Below are positions 25,725 through 33,798 of a stretch of DNA of 64,000 nucleotides, one piece after another. The translations under genes were made by a program, and so were the position numbers. Where the stretch lies: positions 4,154,001-4,218,000 of the forward strand of contig OZ252006.1 of assembly GCA_965247175.1 (NCBI GenBank), given 5' to 3'. This DNA comes from JANQMX01 sp965247175. GTDB lineage: Bacteria; Pseudomonadota; Alphaproteobacteria; Kiloniellales; DSM-21159. Every line of letters begins with the position of its first letter. The first letter of the stretch is position 1. The notes beneath the pieces are model-generated. The model was not told the origin of the DNA and did not search any database. It saw only the letters and a program-made list of their open reading frames with translations.

Positions 25725-27050
25725 ATGGCCCTCGGCCGCAGCCGACCCAGACCTTCGACACGTGATTTGGCGCGCGTGCAGCGCCTGCACCTGCAATGGT
25801 TGGCCGGTGAGGAAGAAGGACGGCGCGCGGATCTTAGCTTTTGTGACCTTTCCGGGCGCTATTTCGCAGACTGGAATCTGGCCAGTGCAAAGCTTGTTGG
25901 CGCGCGGCTGACGCGTGCCGATTTGCACGGTGCCAACTTGGAGCGCGCCGACCTCTTCGGCGCCGATCTCAGCAACAGCGATTTCCGCGGCGCCAAGATG
26001 GCGCGCGCCGATCTGCGCGGCACGATTTTGCATGACAGCAAGTTCGATGGCGCAGACCTCAACGGCATCAACATGCGTGAGGGCACGCTGCTCTACCGCG
26101 CGCACGGCGCCATGGAGGAGGCGCGCAACGGCCCGGTCACCGGCCGGGTCTCGATGCAGCGGGCCAGCCTGTTCCGCGCGCGCATGGAGGGTGCCTACCT
26201 GGCCCGCTCGAATCTTTCTCAGGCCGACCTGACCGGCGCGCGGCTGTCGTCGGCCGTGCTCAGCGGCGCCAACTTGCAGAGCGCCATGATGCGCAATGCT
26301 GACCTCACGGACTCCGACCTGAGCGGCGCCAACCTCAGCCGCTGCGACCTGACCGGCGCCACCCTCGACCGCGCCAACGTCGAGGAGTCGAACATGGACG
26401 GCGCGGTGCTGATCGGTGCCAGCCTCGAGGGTTGCGACATCGGCAAGGCGACGCAGCGCAATACCATTCTGGCGCGGCCGGTCTCGCCGGCCTTCTCGGA
26501 CATCATGGTCTCGGTGCGTGCGCACGGCCGCTGGCTGGAGAGTGACGGCCGGGACGGCGAGCGGGCGGAGCTGGAAGGGCTCGATCTGTCCCAGTGCGAT
26601 TTGCGCGGCATCAACCTGAGCGGCGCCATCCTGCGCGGCGCCAACTTCCAGCGCTCGGTGCTGAACGACGGTCTCTTCGTGCTCGCTGACCTCACCGGCT
26701 CCAATCTCTCCGGCGCTTCGCTGGTGCGCGCACGGCTGAGCGGGGCCAACCTCAGCCGCGCCAACCTACGCGGCGCCGACTTGAGCGACGCCTTAGTCGA
26801 CACCGCGCCTATTCATGCGGCTTTCGGCGACATGAAGGGCAGCGAGGTGGCGGCCAGCTTGAGCGGTGCCGACCTCACCCGGGCCGTGCTCTACCAGACG
26901 ACCTTGAGCGGAACCGTGCTGGCGCCCGACCAGCTCGAAGGGGCCTTTGTCGAACGGGTGCGCTTTGCCGCCGCCGCCGCAGAGGACGATGACGAGAACG
27001 GCAATGGCAACGGCAACGGATCGTCTGGCGGGCCGAAGGGTCGCGCGTGA
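25725..27050 (+). CDS. pentapeptide-repeat protein with two repeat blocks
   Basis: 441-aa protein made mostly of A(D/N)LXX repeats that would form a right-handed quadrilateral beta-helix. A first block spans about residues 45-250, interrupted near 125-145 by a non-repeat loop (AHGAMEEARNGPVTG). A non-repeat spacer of about 45 residues (IMVSVRAHGRWLESDG region) follows, then a second block at about 285-390. The tail ends in an acidic, Asn/Gly-rich low-complexity stretch. ATG 25725 is preferred to GTG 25692 because AGGAG lies 8 bp upstream. It has no signal peptide. Roles of such proteins vary (gyrase mimicry, scaffolds); none can be assigned. It is convergent with ligA, 14 bp away. Confidence 0.85.
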   Translation: MALGRSRPRPSTRDLARVQRLHLQWLAGEEEGRRADLSFCDLSGRYFADWNLASAKLVGARLTRADLHGANLERADLFGADLSNSDFRGAKMARADLRGTILHDSKFDGADLNGINMREGTLLYRAHGAMEEARNGPVTGRVSMQRASLFRARMEGAYLARSNLSQADLTGARLSSAVLSGANLQSAMMRNADLTDSDLSGANLSRCDLTGATLDRANVEESNMDGAVLIGASLEGCDIGKATQRNTILARPVSPAFSDIMVSVRAHGRWLESDGRDGERAELEGLDLSQCDLRGINLSGAILRGANFQRSVLNDGLFVLADLTGSNLSGASLVRARLSGANLSRANLRGADLSDALVDTAPIHAAFGDMKGSEVAASLSGADLTRAVLYQTTLSGTVLAPDQLEGAFVERVRFAAAAAEDDDENGNGNGNGSSGGPKGRA

Positions 27051-27064
27051 GCCATTCAGTGCAG

Positions 27065-29200
27065 CTAGGCGGAGTCTCCGCTCAGTAGGGCGAGCCAAGC
27101 CTCCTCGCTGAGCGTCTCCACGCCGAGCTCTTGCGCCTTGCGGGCCTTGGAACCGGCGTCCGCCCCGACCACCACATAGTCGGTCTTCTTGGAGACCGAG
27201 CCGGCAACCTTGGCGCCGAGCGATTCGGCGCGGGCCTTGGCCTCACTGCGGGTCATGCGCTCCAGGGTGCCGGTGAAGACCACGGTCTTGCCCGCCACCG
27301 GAGAGCCACCGGCGACGGCCTCCAGGGGCTCCACGGTTTCCAGCGCTGCTTCCAGGTCGCCGATGACCTTGAGATTGTGCGCCTCACCAAAGAAGGCAGC
27401 GATGTCGTCGGCGACGCTCATTCCGATGCCCTCCACGTTGCACAGCTCTTCATAGGCTTCACCGACCTCGGCCGGCTTCTTGGCATCCGGCGCCTGCTGC
27501 CGCTCCGCCGCGGCCTGCACCATGGCCTGGTGCCAAGCAGTCAGATCACCGTAGGTGCGGGCCAGCAGGCGGGCGGTGGCCTGGCCGACCTGGCGGATAC
27601 CGAGCGCGTAGATGAAGCGGTCGAGGCCGATGCGCCGGCGCTCTTCGATGGCGCGCAGCAGGTTGGCCACCGACTGGGCGCCCCAGCCTTCGCGCTTCTC
27701 CAGCGCCTCCTTGCGGTCTTTCAGGTGGAAGATGTCCGCCGGCTCCTGGACCAGGCCTTCCTCACGGAACTCCTCGATGTGGCGGCTGCCGAGTCCTTCG
27801 ATGTCGAAAGCCTCACGGCCGACGAAGTGGATCAGGCGCTGCACCTGCTGGAACGGGCAGGCAAGCTCTCCGGTGCAGCGGGTCACCGCTTCTCCGGGCT
27901 CGCGCCGCACCGGGGTCTCCAGGGCGCAGGGGCAGTGGGTGGGGAAGACGAAGGGCGTGCTGTCCGCCGGGCGCTTGTCTTGCACCACCGAGACCACTTG
28001 AGGGATCACGTCGCCGGCCCGCTGGATGATCACATGATCGCCTTCGCGGATGTCCTTGCGGGCAATCTCGTCTTCATTGTGCAGCGTGGCGCGGGAGACC
28101 ACGACGCCGCCCACGGTGATCGGCTCCAGGTTGGCGACCGGGGTGAGGGCGCCAGTGCGGCCGACCTGGATGGTGATCTTGTGCAGCAGCGTTTCCGCCT
28201 GCTCGGCGGGGAACTTGTGCGCGGTGGCCCAGCGCGGGGCGCGGCTGACGGCGCCGAGACGCTCCTGCCAGTCCAGGCGATCGACCTTGTAGACGATGCC
28301 GTCGATGTCGTGAGGCAGTTTGGCCCGCGCGCCTTGCACCTCGCGATAGAAGTCGAGCACCTCATCCAGGCTGTGGCAGAGGCGTGCGGGCTCATTGATC
28401 TCGAAGCCCCAGGCGGCCATGCGCTCGCGCGCCTGCCACTGGGTATCGCCCAGGGGTTCGCTGGTTTCGCCCCAAGCGTAAGCGAGGAAATGCAAAGGCC
28501 GCTCGGCAGTGACGCTCGGATCTTTCTGCCGCAGAGAGCCGGCAGCGGCGTTGCGGGGATTCTTGAAGGTCTTCTTCTCGGCCTCTTCGAGGCGACGGTT
28601 GAGGTCGAAGAAGTCGTCGCGGCGCATGAAGACCTCGCCCCGGACTTCGATGATTGCCGGCACCTCGCCTTTCAGCTGGAGCGGCAGATTGCTGATGGTG
28701 CGCACGTTCGCGGTGACGTCCTCGCCGACCGTGCCGTCGCCGCGAGTGGCGCCAGTGATCAGACGGCCATCCCGGTAGAGCAGCGACATCGAAAGGCCAT
28801 CGATCTTGGCTTCCGCGACGATGTCCACGACATCCGTCTCACTCAGGCCGAGAAAGCGGCGCACGCGTGCGAGGAAATCGGCGACGTCCTCATCGGTGAA
28901 GACGTTGGAGAGGGAGAGCATGGGCACCCGGTGGGTGACCTTGGCGAATCCGGCCGCCGCTTCCACCCCGACCCGGCGGTTCGGACTGTCGGCGCGCACC
29001 AGTGCCGGAAAGCGCGCTTCGATCGCGTCGTTGCGCCAGCGCAGCTTGTCGTAGTCCTCGTCCGAGACCTCCGGCTGGGCGTCCTGATAGTAGAGCCGGT
29101 CGTGGTGCAGGATGGTGTCGGCCAGGCGCGCCAGCTCCGCCTCGGCCTCCGTCTCGCTGAGGGCCTCGACCGGCTTCTCGTCTGTCACCTTTGCGCTCAT
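27065..29200 (-). CDS. ligA: NAD-dependent DNA ligase
   Basis: 711-aa replicative DNA ligase with the standard order: domain Ia, adenylation domain with active-site Lys132 in AEAKIDGLS, OB fold, zinc finger, helix-hairpin-helix domain and C-terminal BRCT (KTVVFTGTLERMTRSEAK). In the zinc finger the first cysteine pair reads HCPCALE, CxC, where CxxC is usual; the second pair RCTGELAC is normal. The start overlaps the recN stop by ATGA, so the gene is coupled to recN in the bamD-recN-ligA run. Confidence 0.97.
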   Translation of the reverse strand: MSAKVTDEKPVEALSETEAEAELARLADTILHHDRLYYQDAQPEVSDEDYDKLRWRNDAIEARFPALVRADSPNRRVGVEAAAGFAKVTHRVPMLSLSNVFTDEDVADFLARVRRFLGLSETDVVDIVAEAKIDGLSMSLLYRDGRLITGATRGDGTVGEDVTANVRTISNLPLQLKGEVPAIIEVRGEVFMRRDDFFDLNRRLEEAEKKTFKNPRNAAAGSLRQKDPSVTAERPLHFLAYAWGETSEPLGDTQWQARERMAAWGFEINEPARLCHSLDEVLDFYREVQGARAKLPHDIDGIVYKVDRLDWQERLGAVSRAPRWATAHKFPAEQAETLLHKITIQVGRTGALTPVANLEPITVGGVVVSRATLHNEDEIARKDIREGDHVIIQRAGDVIPQVVSVVQDKRPADSTPFVFPTHCPCALETPVRREPGEAVTRCTGELACPFQQVQRLIHFVGREAFDIEGLGSRHIEEFREEGLVQEPADIFHLKDRKEALEKREGWGAQSVANLLRAIEERRRIGLDRFIYALGIRQVGQATARLLARTYGDLTAWHQAMVQAAAERQQAPDAKKPAEVGEAYEELCNVEGIGMSVADDIAAFFGEAHNLKVIGDLEAALETVEPLEAVAGGSPVAGKTVVFTGTLERMTRSEAKARAESLGAKVAGSVSKKTDYVVVGADAGSKARKAQELGVETLSEEAWLALLSGDSA

Positions 29201-30879
29201 CGCGCCGCCCCCATCAGCCGCTTGGCCGCAGCCCGTGCTTCGTCGGTCACCTCGCTGCCCGAGAGCATGCGGGCCACTTCCTCGCCGCGCTCGGCTGCCG
29301 GCAGGGCGGCGACCACCGTCTCCGCCCGCTCCGCCGCAATCTGCTTTTCGACCCGCCAGTGATGCAAGCCCAGTGCGGCGACCTGCGGGCTGTGCGTTAC
29401 CACCAGGACCTGCCGGTCCTTGGCTAGGCGGTCCAGCCGCTCGCCAACGGCGGCCGCCGTGGCACCGCCGACGCCGCTGTCGACCTCATCGAACACCAGG
29501 GTGCCGGCCGGCGAGAGCCCGGCGAGCACGACCTTGATGGCGAGCAGAAGGCGGGAGAGCTCGCCGCCGGAGGCAGTCTTGGCCAGCGGCGCGAAGGGCG
29601 CCCCCGGATTGGTCGCCACTTGAAAGGCCACCCGTTCCGCGCCCATCGCGCCCCAGTTCTCCTCGTCGAGCGGCTCGAACTGTGTGGCGAAGCGGGCTTT
29701 TTCCAGCTTCAGGGCTGGCAGCTCGGCGCTGACGGCCTTGTCCAAACGTTTGGCGGCCGCCTTGCGGGCGACCGTGAGGGCCGCGGCCTGCTCCTGGAAG
29801 CGGAGCCGTGCGTCCTCGGCGGCCTCTCGCAGCCGCGCGACCTCTTCGTCGCCGAGCTCGATGCGCTCCAGGCGCCGTCGCTTCTCCTCGCACAGGGCCG
29901 GCAAGGCCGCGACCTCCGTGCCGTACTTGCGGGCGGCATCCTTCAAGGCGAAGAAGCGCTCGTCGATCTCGGCCAGCCGCCGCGGGTCGTGGTCCAGGTC
30001 CGCGGCGAAGGCGTTGAGCAGGCTGAGGGCCTCGGCCAGCTCTGCCGCCGAGCGGTCGAGCGCCGCAATGGACGGGTCGAGCTTGCCGGCGGCCTTGTCG
30101 GCCACCCGCTCCAACAGGCGCTGTGCGTTGGACAGCGAGGCTTCGGCGCTGCTGCCGCGCTGCGCGAAGCCGCCGATCTCCTCCTGGGCGGCACTGACCG
30201 CTTCGCCGAGCCGCTCGGCATGCATCATAAAGGCGCGCTGCTCGGCCAGGCGGTCCTCTTCCTCTTCCTCCGGTGCGAGAGCGTCGAGCTCTTCCACCGC
30301 GTGGCGAAGCTCCTCCTCTTCGCGCTTGACGGCGGCAAGCTCACCGCGCGCGCTCTCGAAGGTCTGCTGCGCCTCTCGCCAGGCGGTCCAGGCCACCTCG
30401 CATTCGCGGCGCAGGGAGAGTGAGCCGCCGAAGGAGTCGAGCCAATCACGATGGGTCGCCTGGTCGAGCAGGCCGCGCTGCTCGAACTGACCCTGCACCT
30501 CGACCAGCAGGTCGCCGACCTGGCGCAGCAGACTTACCGAAACTGGCTGATCGTTGATGAAGGCGCGTCCGCGTCCGTCCTGCCCGAGACGGCGGCGCAG
30601 CACCAGCATCCCGTCCTCGCAGTCGATCTCCTGTTCGCCGAGCAGCGCCAAGGCCGGATGGTCCCGTGTTACCTCGAAGGCAGCGGTGACGCTGGCCTGC
30701 TCGGCACCGTCGCGCAGCAGTCCGGCATCGGCGCGAGCACCGAGGGCAAGGCCCAGGCTGTCGAGCAGGATGGACTTGCCGGCGCCGGTCTCACCGGTCA
30801 GCACCGTCAGGCCTGGCTCCAGGGTCAGATTGAGGCTTGTGATCAGAACGACATCGCGGATCGAAAGTGCGACCAGCAT
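29197..30879 (-). CDS. recN: DNA repair protein RecN
   Basis: 560-aa SMC-like ATPase for double-strand break repair. Walker A is TGETGAGKSILLDSL near the N-terminus; long Ala/Glu/Arg-rich coiled coils fill the centre; the C-terminal half carries the signature SGGELSRLLLAIK and Walker B TLVFDEVDSGVGGATA. The gene lies 10 bp after bamD and overlaps ligA by 4 bp. No LexA-like operator can be judged because the promoter would lie upstream of bamD. Confidence 0.96.
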   Translation of the reverse strand: MLVALSIRDVVLITSLNLTLEPGLTVLTGETGAGKSILLDSLGLALGARADAGLLRDGAEQASVTAAFEVTRDHPALALLGEQEIDCEDGMLVLRRRLGQDGRGRAFINDQPVSVSLLRQVGDLLVEVQGQFEQRGLLDQATHRDWLDSFGGSLSLRRECEVAWTAWREAQQTFESARGELAAVKREEEELRHAVEELDALAPEEEEEDRLAEQRAFMMHAERLGEAVSAAQEEIGGFAQRGSSAEASLSNAQRLLERVADKAAGKLDPSIAALDRSAAELAEALSLLNAFAADLDHDPRRLAEIDERFFALKDAARKYGTEVAALPALCEEKRRRLERIELGDEEVARLREAAEDARLRFQEQAAALTVARKAAAKRLDKAVSAELPALKLEKARFATQFEPLDEENWGAMGAERVAFQVATNPGAPFAPLAKTASGGELSRLLLAIKVVLAGLSPAGTLVFDEVDSGVGGATAAAVGERLDRLAKDRQVLVVTHSPQVAALGLHHWRVEKQIAAERAETVVAALPAAERGEEVARMLSGSEVTDEARAAAKRLMGAAR

Positions 30880-30889
30880 GGCGCGGCGG

Positions 30890-31741
30890 TTACAGCATCC
30901 AGTCGAGCCAGCCGCCGTCCTCGTCCGTTGGGTTGGCGTACTCGAAGCGCTCGCCGGTCAAAAGAGCATAGCTGTCGGCGTACCAGTCGCTGCCCGGGAA
31001 GTTGTAGCCCAGCACGGCGGCGGTCGACTGGGCTTCGCTGTAGACGCCCAGTGCGAGATAGCACTCGACCAGCCGATGCAGCGCTTCCGGCGTGTGCGTG
31101 GTGGTGTCAAACTCCTGCACGACCCGCTGGAAACGGTTGATCGCCGCCAGGTACTCGCCCTGTCCCTGATAGTAGCGGGCGATCTCCATCTCCTTGCCGG
31201 CCAGATGGTCGCGCGCCAGATCGATCTTCAGGCGGGCGTCACGGGCGTACTCCGACTGCGGGAAGCGCCGCACGACCTCCTGGAGCGACTCCAGGGCCAG
31301 CTTGGTCATGCCCTGGTCGCGCCCGACGTCCGAGATCTGTTCGTAGTAGCAGAGCGCCCGGAGATAGTAGGCGTAGGCGATGTCGCGATGCCCCGGATTC
31401 AGCTGAATGAAGCGGTTCAGCGTGTTGATCGCGTCGTCGTAGTTGTTGTCCTGGTAGTCGGCGAAGGCGGCCATGATCTGCGCTTGGGGCGCCCAGACCG
31501 AATAGGGGTGTTGCCGCTCGACCTCGTCGAAAAGCTGCTTGGCGACCACGTTGTTGCCGTTGAGCAGAGTGTCGTAGGCTTCGTTGTAGATCTGCTCTGG
31601 CGGGCGCTCGATGTAGGGGATTTGATCATCCGACGAGCCGCAGGCAGCCAGCGCCAGACTGGCGGCCAGGCAAACCAGGGCAAGCTTGATGCGGCGATAG
31701 CGAGACAGATCGCAAAGCATGGCGGCGGTCGCGACTCCCAT
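30890..31741 (-). CDS. bamD: outer membrane assembly lipoprotein BamD
   Basis: 283-aa lipoprotein of the BAM complex, which folds beta-barrel proteins into the outer membrane. The signal ends in LALAAC (Cys34 from this start), and the mature part consists of about five TPR-like repeats (NEAYDTLLNGNNVVAKQLF, DAINTLNRFIQLNPGH, ALESLQEVVRRFPQSEYA, YLAAINRFQRVVQEF). The internal Met codon at 31720 is an alternative start; neither has an ideal ribosome binding site. It is the first gene after ftsZ, with no lpxC between them. Confidence 0.94.
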   Translation of the reverse strand: MGVATAAMLCDLSRYRRIKLALVCLAASLALAACGSSDDQIPYIERPPEQIYNEAYDTLLNGNNVVAKQLFDEVERQHPYSVWAPQAQIMAAFADYQDNNYDDAINTLNRFIQLNPGHRDIAYAYYLRALCYYEQISDVGRDQGMTKLALESLQEVVRRFPQSEYARDARLKIDLARDHLAGKEMEIARYYQGQGEYLAAINRFQRVVQEFDTTTHTPEALHRLVECYLALGVYSEAQSTAAVLGYNFPGSDWYADSYALLTGERFEYANPTDEDGGWLDWML

Positions 31742-31820
31742 TGGAACGCCGGAACTATAGGGTCAGGCCGGGGTGTCGACAAGTCGCTGCCGTCGCAGGC
31801 TTGAAGGATCTTCAGGCAAA

Positions 31821-31843
31821 GAAAAACTCCCCTGGGAGGGGAG
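31821..31843 (-). terminator. intrinsic terminator downstream of ftsZ
   Basis: On the minus strand CTCCCC-TCCCA-GGGGAG is followed by TTTTTCTTTG. It lies about 115 bp beyond the ftsZ stop and should end the dcw transcript, implying that bamD has its own promoter in the remaining 80 bp. Confidence 0.85.
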
Positions 31844-31887
31844 CGCGCAGAGCCTGTCAGGCCATCGTAGTCTTGTTATGGAAAGCA

Positions 31888-31915
31888 CGGTGGCCCGCCG
31901 TCTGGCGGGCCACCG
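31888..31915 (-). other. perfect 12-bp stem-loop in the ftsZ 3' region
   Basis: CGGTGGCCCGCC and its exact complement flank a 4-nt loop, ending 44 bp past the ftsZ stop. The minus strand continues TGCTTTCC, a poor U-tract, so this looks more like an mRNA 3'-end stabiliser or a backup terminator than the main terminator. Confidence 0.6.
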
Positions 31916-31958
31916 GGACAGGATGGAAGCGAGCTAACCTGCCTCTTTTCGGCCTGGC

Positions 31959-33701
31959 CTAGTTGGCTTGGCGACGCAGAAAGGCGGGGATGTCCAGGAG
32001 GTCTTCTTCGTCCTTCTGGGCGTTGCCGGCCGCGGGGTCCATTCCGGCGAACGAAGGTTGCCGCGGGTTGGCTCCCTCGGCCTCTCCGCTGCCCTGAGGC
32101 AGCGGCTCTTCACTTTCACCGAAACGCGGCTCGCTGCGGCGCGGCCGGGGCTCCTGTGCCCGCGGCTCCTCTTCGGAGACCTTGGGCAGCAGGCCGGTGG
32201 CCTTGGCGAAGAGGCTGAAGGGGCGGCGCCGGCTGCTGCTTTCGCTGCTGCGCTCGGCAGGTTCGCTGCGTTGCGGCGCAGGAGCGGCCGCCTCCGCCGA
32301 GCGCTCGGCCCGGTAGCTCTCCTGGCGATAGGACTCCGCCCGTGCCGGCTCGGGACCGCTTGCCGTATAGGGGGCGGCAGCCCGCTGGCCGGGATGGCGG
32401 CGCGGCGCTTCCTGCGGTGCAGGAGGCAGAAAGGCATCGCGCTCTTCTGCCTGCCTGGCAACCGCCCGGGCGATCCGCTCAGCCGCGATAGCCGACTCGC
32501 GGCCTTCCGCCGTGTCCGCCTCAGGCATCTCCTGTTCGGCGACCACGATTTCCTCTTCCTCCACGTAAACCTGCTCCTCGACCGGCTCGGGCTCCGGTTC
32601 CGGCTGCTGGGCCAGAGGCTCGCGCTGCCGCAAGGCACTGGTGCCAGGGGCGGCGGCCGTGCCGCCAAGCGACTGGCCGCGGGCCTGGCTGCTGATCACG
32701 CTGAGGTTTACCGGCTTGGGCTGACGCGCATGGTCGGCCTCGATGCCGGTCGCCACGACGGAGACCCGCATGCTGCCGTTCAGGGTCTCATCGAAGGTCG
32801 AGCCGAAGATGATGTTGGCCTCGGGGTCGACCTCATCGCGGATCCGGTTGGCGGCCTCGTCGACCTCGAACAAGGTCATGTCCATGCCGCCGGTGATGTT
32901 GATGAGAACGCCGCGGGCGCCCTTCATCGACACTTCGTCGAGGAGCGGGTTGGAGATCGCGGCCTCGGCGGCGGCGATGGCGCGGCCGTCGTTCTCGGCC
33001 TCGCCGGTGCCCATCATGGCCTTGCCCATCTCGGTCATGACCGAGCGGATGTCGGCGAAGTCGAGGTTGATCAGGCCTGGCATGACCATGAGGTCGGTGA
33101 CGCCCCGAACACCCGAATAGAGCACGTCATCGGCCATCTTGAAGGCGTCCGCGAAGGTCGTCTTCTCGTTGGCGATGCGGAAGAGGTTCTGGTTCGGGAT
33201 GATGATCAGGGTGTCGACGTACTCGGTCAGCTCCTGAATGCCGTTCTCGGCGATGCGCATGCGGTGCACGCCTTCGAACTGGAAGGGGCGGGTGACCACG
33301 CCAACCGTCAGGACGCCGATTTCACGCGCCGCGCGGGCGATGACCGGCGCTGCACCGGTGCCGGTGCCGCCGCCCATGCCGGCGGTGATGAAGACCATGT
33401 TCGCCGCCTCGAGATAGGAGGCGATGTCGTCCAGCGCCTCTTCAGCGGCGGCACGCCCGATCTCGGGCTTGGAGCCGGCACCGAGACCGCCGGTGATGTT
33501 GCGACCGAGCTGGATGCACTCTTCGCAGATCGAGCCCTTCATCGCCTGGGCATCGGTGTTGGCGACCAGGAAGTCGACGCCTTCCAGGTTGGAGCGGATC
33601 ATGTTGTTCACCGCGTTGCCGCCGGCGCCGCCCACGCCGATCACGGTGATCCGCGGACGCAACTCGTCGTCCGTCGGGGGTAGGGACAGGTTCAAGGTCA
33701 T
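31959..33701 (-). CDS. ftsZ: cell division GTPase FtsZ with long C-terminal linker
   Basis: 580-aa tubulin homolog that forms the division ring. The GTP-binding signature GGGTGTG is at residues 110-116, and the GTPase plus C-terminal core end near residue 325. A roughly 230-residue disordered linker rich in Gln, Glu, Pro, Arg and Ser follows, then the conserved C-terminal peptide DLLDIPAFLRRQAN that binds FtsA and other partners. Most bacteria have about 380-400 aa; long linkers are known in alphaproteobacteria. GGAGGCGAGCG precedes the ATG. A 97-bp gap separates it from ftsA and contains a tandem 10-bp repeat. Confidence 0.98.
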   Translation of the reverse strand: MTLNLSLPPTDDELRPRITVIGVGGAGGNAVNNMIRSNLEGVDFLVANTDAQAMKGSICEECIQLGRNITGGLGAGSKPEIGRAAAEEALDDIASYLEAANMVFITAGMGGGTGTGAAPVIARAAREIGVLTVGVVTRPFQFEGVHRMRIAENGIQELTEYVDTLIIIPNQNLFRIANEKTTFADAFKMADDVLYSGVRGVTDLMVMPGLINLDFADIRSVMTEMGKAMMGTGEAENDGRAIAAAEAAISNPLLDEVSMKGARGVLINITGGMDMTLFEVDEAANRIRDEVDPEANIIFGSTFDETLNGSMRVSVVATGIEADHARQPKPVNLSVISSQARGQSLGGTAAAPGTSALRQREPLAQQPEPEPEPVEEQVYVEEEEIVVAEQEMPEADTAEGRESAIAAERIARAVARQAEERDAFLPPAPQEAPRRHPGQRAAAPYTASGPEPARAESYRQESYRAERSAEAAAPAPQRSEPAERSSESSSRRRPFSLFAKATGLLPKVSEEEPRAQEPRPRRSEPRFGESEEPLPQGSGEAEGANPRQPSFAGMDPAAGNAQKDEEDLLDIPAFLRRQAN

Positions 33702-33762
33702 CGCTCGCCTCCAATAGCCACTCTCGCGGGCCGTTGCGCCGGCCTTCCTGCCGGTAAAGTCT

Positions 33763-33782
33763 GCTCCGGAACGCTCCGGAAC
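33763..33782. repeat. perfect 10-bp tandem repeat between ftsA and ftsZ
   Basis: GCTCCGGAAC occurs twice head to tail. It is the only sizeable gap within the ftsQ-ftsA-ftsZ block. Each unit contains the palindrome TCCGGA. It could be a protein-binding site for ftsZ expression or chance repetition. Confidence 0.5.
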
Positions 33783-33798
33783 CTCGGGTTCACAACCA

